64,000 bases of DNA, taken from the NCBI GenBank assembly GCA_901456055.1, contig CABDWT010000018.1:1-64000 (forward strand), read 5' to 3'. Below, in pieces: positions 17,015-25,756 of this stretch. This DNA comes from Phytobacter ursingii (GTDB taxonomy: Bacteria > Pseudomonadota > Gammaproteobacteria > Enterobacterales > Enterobacteriaceae). A program made the position numbers and the translations under genes. Position 1 is the stretch's first letter. The number at the start of each line of letters is the position of its first letter. Under the pieces are notes generated by a model. The model was given only the letters and a program-made list of their open reading frames with translations, had not been told where the DNA came from and ran no database searches.

Positions 17015-20000
17015 ATGATTACTATTGACGGTAATGGCGCGGTCGCCTCGGTGGCGTTCCGTACCAGTGAAGTTATCGCCATCTATCCCATTACACCAAG
17101 CTCAACCATGGCTGAGCAGGCAGATGCCTGGGCCGGAAATGGGCTAAAAAACGTTTGGGGCGATACGCCACGCGTTGTGGAGATGCAATCAGAAGCCGGG
17201 GCCATTGCTGCGGTACACGGTGCGCTGCAGACGGGCGCCCTCTCCACCTCCTTTACCTCGTCGCAGGGTCTGTTACTGATGATCCCGACGTTGTATAAAC
17301 TCGCCGGTCAGCTCACACCGTTCGTATTGCACGTGGCGGCCCGTACGGTTGCCACCCATGCGCTCTCAATATTTGGCGATCATTCAGATGTGATGGCCGT
17401 CAGACAGACTGGCTGTGCCATGCTCTGTGCGGGTAGTGTTCAGGAAGCGCAGGACTTTGCGCTGATTTCACATATCGCGACACTGAAAAGCCGTGTGCCG
17501 TTTATTCATTTCTTTGATGGCTTTCGCACCTCGCACGAAATCAACAAGATTGTACCGCTCTCTGACGACACGATCCGCACCCTGATGCCGCAGGACGATA
17601 TTGATGCCCACCGTTCGCGCGCGCTTAATCCGGAACACCCGGTCATTCGCGGTACCTCCGCCAACCCGGATACCTTTTTCCAGTCGCGCGAAGCGACCAA
17701 CCCCTGGTACAACGCCGTCTATAGTCACGTTGAGCAGGCTATGGATGCGTTTGCAACCGCCACCGGACGTCAGTACAAACCGTTTGAATATTACGGACAT
17801 CCTCAGGCTGAGCGCGTTATTATCCTGATGGGCTCGGCAATTGGTACCTGTGAAGAGGTCGTGGACGAACTGCTCACCCAAGGTGAGAAAGTCGGCGTAC
17901 TGAAAGTGCGTCTGTTTCGCCCGTTCAGCGCACAGCATCTGCTTTCCGTCTTACCGGAGTCGGTAAAAACTATTGCCGTACTCGACCGCACAAAAGAGCC
18001 GGGCGCACTGGCTGAACCTCTCTATCTGGACGTGATGACCGCACTTGCAGAAGCCTTTAACCATGGTGAACGTGAAACGCTGCCCCGTGTTATCGGTGGA
18101 CGCTACGGCTTGTCATCCAAAGAGTTTGGCCCGGATTGTGTATTGGCCGTCTTCAATGAGTTGCGTGCCAACAAACCTAAACCGCGTTTTACCGTCGGGA
18201 TTTATGATGACGTGACAAACCTGTCGCTGCCCTTGCCGGAAAACACGTTGCCCTCAAAATCCCGGCTGGAAGCCCTGTTTTATGGACTTGGCAGTGACGG
18301 AAGTGTTTCGGCCACCAAGAACAACATCAAAATCATCGGTAATTCAACCCCATGGTATTCGCAGGGGTATTTTGTTTACGACTCCAAAAAAGCGGGCGGC
18401 CTGACAGTGTCGCACCTGCGCGTCAGTGAACATCCGATTCGTTCGGCTTATCTGGTATCACAGGCGGATTTCGTTGGCTGCCATCAATTGCAATTTATTG
18501 ATAAATACCAAATGGCGGAGCGCCTGAAACCCGGCGGCATTTTCCTGCTCAATACCCCGTACAATGCGGACGAAGTGTGGGATCGACTTCCGCAGGAAGT
18601 CCAGGCCGTGCTGAACCAGAAGCAAGCCCATTTCTACGTCATTAACGCAGCGAAAATTGCCCGCGAATGTGGACTGGCCGCGCGTATCAACACGGTTATG
18701 CAGATGGCCTTCTTCCATCTGACCAGGATCCTGCCGGGTGACAGCGCGCTGGCAGAGTTGCAGGGCGCAATTGCAAAAAGTTACAGCAATAAAGGTCAGG
18801 AACTGGTTGAACGCAACTGGCAGGCACTGGCGATGGCGCGCGAATCGCTGTTTGAAGTTCCGTTGCAGCAGGTAAATCCTGCCAGCGCGCACCGTCCGCC
18901 GGTGGTCTCCGATGCCGCACCCGATTTTGTCAAAACCGTCACAGCCGCCATGCTGGCAGGTCTGGGCGACGCCCTGCCCGTCTCTGCGCTGCCGCCAGAC
19001 GGCACCTGGCCGATGGGGACCACGCGCTGGGAGAAACGCAATATCGCCGAAGAGATCCCTGTCTGGAAAGAGGAACTCTGTACGCAATGTAACCACTGCG
19101 TTGCGGCCTGCCCACATTCAGCTATTCGCGCCAAAGTCGTTTCACCGGAGGCGATGGAGCATGCCCCGGCAAGTCTGCATTCGCTGGATGTAAAATCCCG
19201 CGATATGCGCGGCCAGAAGTATGTATTACAGGTAGCGCCAGAGGATTGCACCGGCTGCAACCTGTGCGTGGAAGTTTGCCCGGCCAAAGATCGTCAGAAC
19301 CCGGACATTAAAGCCATCAATATGCTGTCGCGTCTGGAGCACGTAGAAGAAGAGAAAGTGAATTTCGATTACTTCCTCAATCTGCCGGAAGTTGACCGCA
19401 GCAAACTGGAACGTATCGATATTCGTACCTCGCAGCTTATTAGCCCACTGTTTGAATATTCCGGCGCCTGTTCCGGCTGTGGTGAAACGCCGTACATCAA
19501 GTTGCTGACCCAACTGTATGGCGATCGCTTGCTGATTGCTAACGCTACCGGTTGTTCGTCGATTTATGGCGGTAACTTACCTTCCACGCCGTATACCACC
19601 GATGCGGCAGGACGTGGCCCGGCATGGGCAAACTCCCTGTTTGAGGATAACGCCGAGTTTGGTCTGGGCTTTCGCCTGACCGTCGATCAGCACCGCAAAC
19701 GCGTGATGCGCCTGCTGGAACAGTTCTCCGGGCGCATTCCGGGCGAACTCAATGATGCGTTGCATGCCGACGCGACTCCGGAAGTGCGTCGTGAACAGGT
19801 TGCTGCGCTGCGTCAGGCGCTGGCCGGTGTCGAGGAAGCCAAAGCGTTGTTGACCGATGCCGATGCGCTGGTCGAGAAATCTATCTGGCTGATTGGCGGT
19901 GACGGCTGGGCCTATGACATAGGCTTTGGCGGCCTCGATCATGTGTTGAGCCTGACCGAGAACGTCAACATTCTTGTGCTGGATACCCAGTGTTATTCCA

Positions 20001-20539
20001 ACACCGGTGGTCAGGCATCGAAAGCCACGCCGCTGGGTGCAGTCACCAAGTTTGGCGAACATGGCAAGCGTAAGGCACGTAAGGATCTTGGCGTCAGCAT
20101 GATGATGTACGGTCATGTTTATGTTGCGCAGATTTCACTTGGCGCGCAGCTCAACCAGACGGTCAAAGCGATTCAGGAGGCAGAAGCCTATCCTGGCCCG
20201 TCGTTGATCATTGCCTATAGTCCCTGTGAGGAACATGGCTATGATCTGGCGTTAAGTCATGATCAGATGCGTCAACTCACGGCAACCGGCTTCTGGCCAC
20301 TTTATCGCTTCGACCCGCGCCGTGCGGATGAAGGCAAATTGCCGCTGGCACTCGATTCCCGTCCGCCGTCCGATGCGCTGGCCGAAACGCTGCTCAACGA
20401 GCAACGTTTCAGACGCCTCAACGCCCAGCAACCGGAGGTGGCAGAACAACTCTGGAAAGATGCCGCCGCCGATTTGCAAAAACGCTATGACTTCCTCGCC
20501 CAAATGGCGGGTAAATCGGAAAAAAGTTCGACAGAATAA
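17015..20539 (+). CDS. nifJ: pyruvate:flavodoxin/ferredoxin oxidoreductase
   Basis: 1174 residues, the length of E. coli YdbK. It catalyses pyruvate + CoA to acetyl-CoA + CO2, passing electrons to flavodoxin or ferredoxin. The single chain holds an N-terminal pyrimidine-binding domain (YPITPSSTMAE near residue 25), two [4Fe-4S] ferredoxin motifs, CTQCNHCVAACP near 689 and CTGCNLCVEVCP near 745, a third cluster ligand set starting CSGCGETPY near 819, and the C-terminal thiamine diphosphate site GGDGWAYDIGFGG near 962. In E. coli the gene is induced by SoxRS. A bidirectional terminator follows. Also called ydbK or por. Confidence 0.96.
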   Translation: MITIDGNGAVASVAFRTSEVIAIYPITPSSTMAEQADAWAGNGLKNVWGDTPRVVEMQSEAGAIAAVHGALQTGALSTSFTSSQGLLLMIPTLYKLAGQLTPFVLHVAARTVATHALSIFGDHSDVMAVRQTGCAMLCAGSVQEAQDFALISHIATLKSRVPFIHFFDGFRTSHEINKIVPLSDDTIRTLMPQDDIDAHRSRALNPEHPVIRGTSANPDTFFQSREATNPWYNAVYSHVEQAMDAFATATGRQYKPFEYYGHPQAERVIILMGSAIGTCEEVVDELLTQGEKVGVLKVRLFRPFSAQHLLSVLPESVKTIAVLDRTKEPGALAEPLYLDVMTALAEAFNHGERETLPRVIGGRYGLSSKEFGPDCVLAVFNELRANKPKPRFTVGIYDDVTNLSLPLPENTLPSKSRLEALFYGLGSDGSVSATKNNIKIIGNSTPWYSQGYFVYDSKKAGGLTVSHLRVSEHPIRSAYLVSQADFVGCHQLQFIDKYQMAERLKPGGIFLLNTPYNADEVWDRLPQEVQAVLNQKQAHFYVINAAKIARECGLAARINTVMQMAFFHLTRILPGDSALAELQGAIAKSYSNKGQELVERNWQALAMARESLFEVPLQQVNPASAHRPPVVSDAAPDFVKTVTAAMLAGLGDALPVSALPPDGTWPMGTTRWEKRNIAEEIPVWKEELCTQCNHCVAACPHSAIRAKVVSPEAMEHAPASLHSLDVKSRDMRGQKYVLQVAPEDCTGCNLCVEVCPAKDRQNPDIKAINMLSRLEHVEEEKVNFDYFLNLPEVDRSKLERIDIRTSQLISPLFEYSGACSGCGETPYIKLLTQLYGDRLLIANATGCSSIYGGNLPSTPYTTDAAGRGPAWANSLFEDNAEFGLGFRLTVDQHRKRVMRLLEQFSGRIPGELNDALHADATPEVRREQVAALRQALAGVEEAKALLTDADALVEKSIWLIGGDGWAYDIGFGGLDHVLSLTENVNILVLDTQCYSNTGGQASKATPLGAVTKFGEHGKRKARKDLGVSMMMYGHVYVAQISLGAQLNQTVKAIQEAEAYPGPSLIIAYSPCEEHGYDLALSHDQMRQLTATGFWPLYRFDPRRADEGKLPLALDSRPPSDALAETLLNEQRFRRLNAQQPEVAEQLWKDAAADLQKRYDFLAQMAGKSEKSSTE

Positions 20540-20554
20540 TGGGATAAGCCGAAC

Positions 20555-20582
20555 AAAAAGCCTGCATATTTGCAGGCTTTTT
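20555..20582 (+). terminator. terminator after nifJ
   Basis: AAAAAGCCTGCA-TATT-TGCAGGCTTTTT: a perfect stem with A and T tails, active in principle on both strands, 15 bases after the nifJ stop. Confidence 0.9.
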
Positions 20583-20661
20583 GTTTCTGTGCGTCTTGCA
20601 ACAGACCGCGCATCTGGTGGATGATAGACCTTCCCCGCGCCGAGTTGTAAAGGACACCCGC

Positions 20662-20874
20662 ATGCGACACCATCCCGTAAAATCCTCCCGTATTGCGTCC
20701 ATTGGCTACGATGAGCGCACAAATACGCTGGAAGTCCGCTTTAATGATAAAAGCGCATTGCAGTACCACGGCGTGCCGGAAAGAATTTTCACCGTATTTC
20801 TGACGGTTGTATCAAAAGGCCGCTACTATGATGGCGTAGTAAAAGGCAAATTCCCGGAACAGAAAGTGGTCTGA
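20662..20874 (+). CDS. KTSC-domain small protein
   Basis: 70 residues from the ATG at 20662, which AAAGGA precedes at good spacing; the open frame runs upstream without a sensible start. The sequence (SSRIASIGYDERTNTLEVRF...YHGVPERIFTVFL...GRYYDGVVKGKF) is a typical KTSC domain, a fold also found at the C-terminus of some lysyl-tRNA synthetases. These stand-alone proteins have no established role. It follows nifJ but is separated from it by a strong terminator, so it has its own promoter. Confidence 0.85.
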   Translation: MRHHPVKSSRIASIGYDERTNTLEVRFNDKSALQYHGVPERIFTVFLTVVSKGRYYDGVVKGKFPEQKVV

Positions 20875-21036
20875 AGGACGGGCACTTCCTCACATTATCT
20901 GCAAAAAACTCGCCTGTTCACTGAAAATCCCGCCATAACAGACATCGCTGATATAAAACTGTCAAATAACTCAGCCATACTCATCGTCAGACCTGAACAC
21001 CTGTCTGACTATTCCTTTGCAATTGAGAACAATTGA

Positions 21037-21147
21037 ATGAAATTAAGCAGAACTCGCCGCACGATGCAGATTCACTGGAGCCTGCAACGCCAACGCGAAA
21101 ACCAATGGAAGAAGTTCAGCCTTGTGCTGACTAACCGCAGATCCTGA
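21037..21147 (+). CDS. possible 36-residue cationic small protein
   Basis: ATG at 21037, stop at 21147. The peptide is MKLSRTRRTMQIHW... followed by QRQRENQWKKF and SLVLTNRRS; it is strongly basic (several Arg and Lys), with two Trp, and not a membrane helix. The only ribosome-binding candidate is a weak GAGAAC. I do not recognise it. It occupies an otherwise empty 480-bp stretch between the KTSC gene and the YoaK-like gene. It could be a chance frame. Confidence 0.3.
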   Translation: MKLSRTRRTMQIHWSLQRQRENQWKKFSLVLTNRRS

Positions 21148-21356
21148 GTAACCGTCTTTGTCCGCCGTTATGTGCTCTCAACGTAACGGCAATACTCTTT
21201 CCTCTTACGTTAAAACAGTCAAAAAGCGATAAAAACAGTCATCCTGCGATGTCCAGTAAGCAATATTCCGCTTTTCGCGTGATAACATTTGCACAGCCGA
21301 TCCGCTTTGGGTAATGTTCTCTCCTGCTTTTTCACCTCAGGCATTAGAGAACAGTT

Positions 21357-21452
21357 ATGAGAGTGGGTATTGCTTTCCCTATCATCGTATTTATCGTCGC
21401 AGTCGCGTTTCTCAGCTGGTTTATCATCGGTGGCTACGCTACGCCGGGCTAA
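21357..21452 (+). CDS. YoaK-like 31-residue membrane peptide
   Basis: ATG at 21357, stop TAA at 21450-21452. The peptide MRVGIAFPIIVFIVAV continues FLSWFIIGGYATPG: one transmembrane helix with a short GGY(A)xPG tail. It closely resembles what I recall of E. coli YoaK (MRIGIIFPVVIFITAV...FFIGGYAAPG), one of the experimentally detected tiny membrane proteins. The Shine-Dalgarno sequence is weak (TTAGAGA). It lies 140 bp upstream of ttcA on the same strand, but probably as a separate unit. Function unknown. Confidence 0.68.
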   Translation: MRVGIAFPIIVFIVAVAFLSWFIIGGYATPG

Positions 21453-21594
21453 TAACGGCACTGATCCCTGCCATCATCCGCGATAAAAATTCTGTATTCG
21501 TCGTCAAGCATTGCTACAATCTCGCTTTAGTGCCCGTATCTGTTGGCCATGCCGCGCCTGGTTGACGTTGAACACCTGAATTGAGCTTTTTTTC

Positions 21595-22530
21595 ATGTCG
21601 CAAAATCAAGATATTACCAAGAAAGAACAATACAATCTGAACAAGCTGCAAAAACGTCTGCGTCGTAATGTGGGCGAAGCGATTGCCGATTTTAATATGA
21701 TTGAAGAAGGCGACCGCATCATGGTCTGTCTCTCCGGCGGCAAAGACAGCTATACCATGCTGGAAATCCTGCGTAACCTGCAACAAAGCGCACCTGTTAA
21801 TTTCAGCCTTGTGGCGGTAAACCTCGATCAGAAGCAACCGGGTTTTCCGGAGCACATTCTGCCAGCCTACCTGGACCAGCAGGGTGTTGAATATAAGATC
21901 GTAGAAGAGAACACCTACGGGATCGTAAAAGATAAAATTCCGGAAGGGAAAACCACCTGTTCACTCTGCTCACGCCTGCGTCGTGGTATTTTGTACCGTA
22001 CGGCCACCGAACTGGGTGCCACAAAAATCGCGCTGGGCCATCATCGTGACGACATTTTGCAGACGTTATTCCTGAACATGTTCTATGGCGGCAAAATGAA
22101 AGGAATGCCGCCGAAGCTCATGAGCGATGACGGTAAGCATATTGTGATTCGCCCGCTCGCTTACTGTCGCGAAAAAGATATTGAACGTTTTGCTGAAGCG
22201 AAAGCCTTCCCTATCATCCCCTGCAACCTGTGCGGTTCACAACCGAATCTGCAACGTCAGGTTATCGCCGACATGCTGCGCGACTGGGATAAACGTTATC
22301 CGGGACGTATTGAGACGATGTTTAGCGCGATGCAGAACGTGGTGCCTTCACATCTGAGCGATACCAACCTTTTTGATTTCAAATCCATTCATCACGGCTC
22401 TGCGGTGGTAGATGGCGGCGATCTCGCCTTCGATCGTGAAGAAATCCCCTTACAACCTGCAGGCTGGCAGCCTGATGAGGACGAGGGAGCCTTCACGGCC
22501 AACCGTCTCGATATCCTCGAAATCAAATAA
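21595..22530 (+). CDS. ttcA: tRNA 2-thiocytidine biosynthesis protein TtcA
   Basis: 311 residues, as in E. coli. The PP-loop ATP pyrophosphatase motif SGGKDS is at 47-52. Cluster-binding cysteines are in CSLC (C122, C125) and the later PCNLC (C210, C213). TtcA uses a [4Fe-4S] cluster to thiolate cytidine 32 in tRNA. A good extended -10 (TGCTACAAT, ending at 21520) lies 75 bases upstream. A perfect terminator follows. In E. coli dbpA is the next gene; here a proline-rich small gene and FnrS follow instead. Confidence 0.96.
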   Translation: MSQNQDITKKEQYNLNKLQKRLRRNVGEAIADFNMIEEGDRIMVCLSGGKDSYTMLEILRNLQQSAPVNFSLVAVNLDQKQPGFPEHILPAYLDQQGVEYKIVEENTYGIVKDKIPEGKTTCSLCSRLRRGILYRTATELGATKIALGHHRDDILQTLFLNMFYGGKMKGMPPKLMSDDGKHIVIRPLAYCREKDIERFAEAKAFPIIPCNLCGSQPNLQRQVIADMLRDWDKRYPGRIETMFSAMQNVVPSHLSDTNLFDFKSIHHGSAVVDGGDLAFDREEIPLQPAGWQPDEDEGAFTANRLDILEIK

Positions 22531-22536
22531 ACCAAC

Positions 22537-22563
22537 AGCCCTCTGCGAAAGAGGGCTTTTTTT
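22537..22563 (+). terminator. terminator after ttcA
   Basis: AGCCCTCT-GCGAA-AGAGGGCT followed by a run of seven T, six bases after the ttcA stop. The T run touches the stop codon of the converging proline-rich gene. Confidence 0.92.
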
Positions 22564-22711
22564 ATCTGTGCGGCGGCGGATCGATAATCGGTCGTGGATC
22601 CGGGTCGAACGGCGGGTCGGGGATGGGCTGTGGTTTTGGTATGGGATCGGGCACCGGAACCGGATCTGTTGGAATCGGGTCGCTCATCCGCAGTGGGGTT
22701 AATGTACGCAT
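22562..22711 (-). CDS. proline-rich small protein (YnaL-like)
   Basis: 49 residues started at the ATG at 22711, which has AAGGAGG seven bases upstream, an excellent ribosome-binding site; an upstream in-frame ATG at 22771 lies inside the FnrS terminator. After MRTLTPLRMSDPIP the chain is nearly all P-D-P-x-P units (PVPVPDPIPKPQPIP, PPFDPDPRP), so an extended polyproline-type or disordered peptide is expected. From memory it resembles E. coli YnaL, which lies in the same region. It lies downstream of fnrS on the same strand, and read-through could reach it. Function unknown. Confidence 0.72.
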   Translation of the reverse strand: MRTLTPLRMSDPIPTDPVPVPDPIPKPQPIPDPPFDPDPRPIIDPPPHR

Positions 22712-22769
22712 TTTCGCCTCCTTTTTCGCATTGCCATCCTTTAAGGGTAGACCGGACAAACTGAGAGGC

Positions 22770-22891
22770 AAAAAAAAGCCGACTCTTATAAGTCGGCGTC
22801 GTACGAATCAATTGTGCTATGCAGTAATTCAAAAAAGGAAGTAAGACAATATGGAGCGCAACGCCCATCGCTTGACGTTGCATTCACCTGC
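22770..22891 (-). ncRNA. fnrS: FnrS anaerobically induced small RNA
   Basis: The 122-nt minus-strand segment starts GCAGGTGAATGCAACGTC and ends in GCCGACT...AGTCGGC followed by eight T. Length and sequence agree almost entirely with what I recall of E. coli FnrS, including the internal TCTTACTTCC-T6 single-stranded region. FnrS is an Hfq-dependent RNA made under FNR (and ArcA) control that represses aerobic-metabolism mRNAs such as sodB. An FNR box at -42.5 precedes it. Position next to zntB is as in E. coli. Confidence 0.93.
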
Positions 22892-22926
22892 GAGTGCAAT
22901 ATTGCACTGGTTGCGTATGGCATTTA

Positions 22927-22940
22927 TTGATATTGCTCAA
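22927..22940 (-). promoter_or_regulatory. FNR-binding site of fnrS
   Basis: TTGAT-ATTG-CTCAA matches the FNR consensus TTGAT-N4-ATCAA with one mismatch. Its centre is 42.5 bases upstream of the FnrS 5' end, close to the classical class II activator position (-41.5). Confidence 0.8.
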
Positions 22941-22986
22941 AGTAAACGGCGTTTTTATGTTCATTTTTTGTTAAAAAAGTGAAATT

Positions 22987-23970
22987 TTACAGCCATTTAC
23001 TACGATGCAACCACCAGGTAACACCCCCTATCAGGATGACCAACATAATGCAGAAAAGCGCGAAACCAAATCGCCAGCCTCCGCCAGGTATTCCGCCCAA
23101 ATTGACACCAAACAACCCGGTCAAAAATGTGCTGGGCAGGAAGACCATCGCCATCAACGACATGGTATAGGTCCTGCGTGCCAGTGACTCCTGCATCACC
23201 TGGGTAATTTCATCGGTCATTACCGCCGTGCGCGCGATACAGGCATCAATTTCATCGAGTCCACGTCCCAGTCGGTCTGCAATATCTTGCATACGACGCC
23301 GCTGATCGTCGGTCATCCACGGCAACCGCTCGCTGGCCAGTCTTGCGAAAACATCTCTTTGCGGCGCCATATAACGACGCATCACAATTAATTGCTTACG
23401 CAGTAATGCGAGGAAACCTCTGGGGGGGATCTCCTGGTCAAGCAAGTTGTCTTCCAGGTCGATAATTTTATCGTGTAACTCTTCAATAAACTCGCTGGCA
23501 TGGTCGGTCAATGCGTCGCAAACATCCACCAGCCAGCCGCCACAATCCGCCGGCCCGGTCCCCTCTTCCAGATCATTCACTACGTCATCCAGCGCCAGAA
23601 CCTTACGTTGACGTGTCGAGATGATCATTCGTTCATCCATATAGACACGCACCGCCACCAACTGATCCGGCCGTTCGTCTGTGCTACCGTTAATGCAGCG
23701 TAGCGTGATAAGCGTACCTTCGCCTACACGACTCACACGTGGACGCAGGCTTTCTCCGGCCAGTGCGTTACGAACGCTATTGGGCAATTGCGGTGTTGAT
23801 GCCAGCCATTGCGCGCTCTCCGGATTGGTATAATTCAGATGCAGCCAACAAGGATGCTGTGCATCAATCACATCATCAGGTTCCAGCGGTTTGACTCCAC
23901 CCTTTCCGTCCAGACGCCAGGCGAAAACCGCATCCGGAATATCGACATCCGTTCCTTTGATCGCTTCCAC
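22987..23970 (-). CDS. zntB: zinc transport protein ZntB (CorA family)
   Basis: 327 residues, as in E. coli. It is a CorA-type pentameric transporter: a long cytoplasmic N-terminal domain, then two transmembrane helices at the C-terminus, with GVN (in [11 protein letters not shown]) at the pore loop instead of the GMN of magnesium-selective CorA, which is diagnostic for ZntB. A short WWLHRSKWL tail ends the protein. It lies between FnrS and the tip-like receptor gene, both on the same strand. The ATG start agrees with the family length. Confidence 0.95.
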   Translation of the reverse strand: MEAIKGTDVDIPDAVFAWRLDGKGGVKPLEPDDVIDAQHPCWLHLNYTNPESAQWLASTPQLPNSVRNALAGESLRPRVSRVGEGTLITLRCINGSTDERPDQLVAVRVYMDERMIISTRQRKVLALDDVVNDLEEGTGPADCGGWLVDVCDALTDHASEFIEELHDKIIDLEDNLLDQEIPPRGFLALLRKQLIVMRRYMAPQRDVFARLASERLPWMTDDQRRRMQDIADRLGRGLDEIDACIARTAVMTDEITQVMQESLARRTYTMSLMAMVFLPSTFLTGLFGVNLGGIPGGGWRFGFALFCIMLVILIGGVTWWLHRSKWL

Positions 23971-24058
23971 AGCGCCCCCACAATCAACATAAGTGTTGTT
24001 GTCAGTCTAGCTCTCTGTGCACGTTAAGCAACCATCATGCTGAATTCGTTACAAATAT

Positions 24059-24082
24059 TAAAAAAAGCCCGCATGCGCGGGC
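24059..24082 (-). terminator. terminator of the tip-like receptor gene
   Basis: GCCCGC-ATGC-GCGGGC stem (24067-24082). On the minus strand a T run follows (plus-strand A run about 24059-24066). It lies some 22 bases after the chemoreceptor stop. Confidence 0.85.
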
Positions 24083-24104
24083 CAGAGGCAGGATGACCTG
24101 AAAG

Positions 24105-25301
24105 TCAGAAGGAATGCCAGTAATTTTCCTGGTTACGCATGACCGGGCTTACCAGGCGAGTGCTACGGTTTTCGGAAGGAGTAGTTAAGGCTGTCGCTAC
24201 GGGATCAACGTTTGTTAACTGATTCTCTGCCAGGCGGAACTTAGACGTACGTGCCTGCAGTTCAATAACCCGGTTTTTCAGAATGTCAGAAGAGCCAGCC
24301 AGCTCTTCGACCATCGTGACATTACTCTGTGTGACTTTTTCAAGTTCGGACAGCGCAAGCGTGATCTGCGAAATGCCTTTTTCTTGTTCCACGGTCGATA
24401 CCGCAATCTCGTCCATCAGCTTGCTGACCACACTCGCACCAGAAACAATCTCATGCATATTCTGTTCGGCCTCGCTGACGACTGTTGCCCCTTGCGTCAC
24501 GTTTTCGGTGGTGACGGCAATCAATGTCTTGATATTTTTTGCTGCTTCCGCGCTGCGGTGCGCCAGCCCCCTGACTTCTCCAGCTACAACCGAGAAGCCT
24601 TTACCGTGATCCCCCGCTCTTGCTGCTTCTACAGCAGCATTAAGCGCAAGAATGTTTGTCTGAAAAGCGATGCCATCAATAAGGGAGATAATATCTGCCA
24701 TTTGGCCCGCACAGTCGGTAATAGACTGCATATTTTTAGCTACCTGGCCCATTAAATCCCCACCTCTACGCGCACTCGCACTGGCGTCACTTGCCCGAGT
24801 GCTGGCAAGCCGCGTGTTTTCGGCATTATTTTTGGTACTGCTGGCCATCTGCTCCATACTGGCCGCAGTTTGCACCAGCGCCGCAGACTGCTCTTCGGTT
24901 TTAACCGACAGTTCGCCGCTTCGCGATGCCAGTTGCTCGGAGAGATCCATTGCATTTTGTGAAGAAATACGAATCTCATTAACCAGCGCTGCAATGCTTG
25001 CAGAAAGGCTATTAATACCCGGAATTAAGCGTCCGGCGCAATTGTTGCCAAATTCCGGAATCGTAATCGACAGATTGCCAGAAGTCACCTCTTCGATACT
25101 TTTCTTCACCGTATTAATTGGCGTGACTAAATAATAAGTCATATACAACCAAAGCAAAGCCAAAGTCGCTACCCAAACCACGCTAATTGCTGTTAATAAG
25201 GCCATGTTTTTTGAGATGGCGATCACTAAAAAATCCATAATAAGAAAAGAGGTAATCAGGAACGATAATATAAAGCTTCTTACACTAATATTCTTAAGCA
25301 T
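24105..25301 (-). CDS. Tip-like methyl-accepting chemotaxis protein without periplasmic domain
   Basis: 398 residues. Two adjacent transmembrane helices (about 9-30 and 34-58) are joined by only a few residues, so there is no periplasmic ligand domain. A HAMP segment (VTPINTVKKSIEEVTSG, about 59-110) leads into a full cytoplasmic signalling hairpin with the conserved tip DIISLIDGIAFQTNILALNAAVEAARAG region near 205-232 (key residues E and R intact). The C-terminus ends NYWHSF, an xWxxF pentapeptide of the kind that tethers CheR and CheB. This layout matches the Salmonella receptor Tip. It may sense an internal or membrane-energy signal. The start has no strong ribosome-binding site. Confidence 0.88.
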   Translation of the reverse strand: MLKNISVRSFILSFLITSFLIMDFLVIAISKNMALLTAISVVWVATLALLWLYMTYYLVTPINTVKKSIEEVTSGNLSITIPEFGNNCAGRLIPGINSLSASIAALVNEIRISSQNAMDLSEQLASRSGELSVKTEEQSAALVQTAASMEQMASSTKNNAENTRLASTRASDASASARRGGDLMGQVAKNMQSITDCAGQMADIISLIDGIAFQTNILALNAAVEAARAGDHGKGFSVVAGEVRGLAHRSAEAAKNIKTLIAVTTENVTQGATVVSEAEQNMHEIVSGASVVSKLMDEIAVSTVEQEKGISQITLALSELEKVTQSNVTMVEELAGSSDILKNRVIELQARTSKFRLAENQLTNVDPVATALTTPSENRSTRLVSPVMRNQENYWHSF

Positions 25302-25744
25302 GGGGCACCAATAAATACATCACGAGGGGTAATATTCTTATAGCATTCGACATTCACTTTTTCATCTCGAATTTGATCCTGATTCAGGTTAAGCTCTACA
25401 TCACCGCAATTTGACTTAAGCGCAGAGTAATCATTCAAAAATAAGGGAAGGTACAAATATTAATGGTAAGAAATCTACATAACTCGTTATGCCAGAGCTG
25501 ATCCATCGAATAAAAATCAGCGTAAAACCCCCTGCATCATAATTTATGACACAGCTTAACTTATATTTAAGCCATGCTACAATGATTCACATTCCTAAAG
25601 TTATTATCGCGAATGCCGATAATAATAAATTACTTTTAATTTAGCTTAAATAGCAGTATAAATAATAAATACTTCCAACAACATAAATTCATCAGGTTAG
25701 CTGCTAGAATAATAATTACAATTAACCCATTCTTTTTAGCGGGC
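25302..25744. other. AT-rich divergent promoter region
   Basis: About 440 bp between the tip-like gene (minus) and the MHYT-GGDEF gene (plus), with no gene. It is markedly AT-rich with many runs of A and T. It contains the perfect sigma-28 promoter listed separately, facing the plus-strand gene. For the minus-strand receptor I see only a poor sigma-28-like candidate (TGCTATAA, around 25335). Confidence 0.6.
25596..25622 (+). promoter_or_regulatory. sigma-28 (FliA) promoter
   Basis: TAAA (25596-25599), a 15-base spacer, then GCCGATAA (25615-25622): an exact match in sequence and spacing to the enterobacterial flagellar class 3 consensus. Transcription would start near 25630, about 115-125 bases upstream of the MHYT-GGDEF start codon. 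Confidence 0.85.
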
Positions 25745-25756
25745 GTGAAATGCATA

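Noticed and set aside
18458-19117. A long minus-strand frame inside nifJ, with other overlapping frames at 17468-17938 and 19577-20116.
   Set aside because: All are antisense to well-conserved nifJ domains and lack start signals.
22851-22982. A 43-codon plus-strand ORF with a seemingly good AAGGAAG ribosome-binding site.
   Set aside because: It is antisense to FnrS and the FNR box; the apparent ribosome-binding site is the complement of the FnrS single-stranded region. The sRNA explains the conservation.
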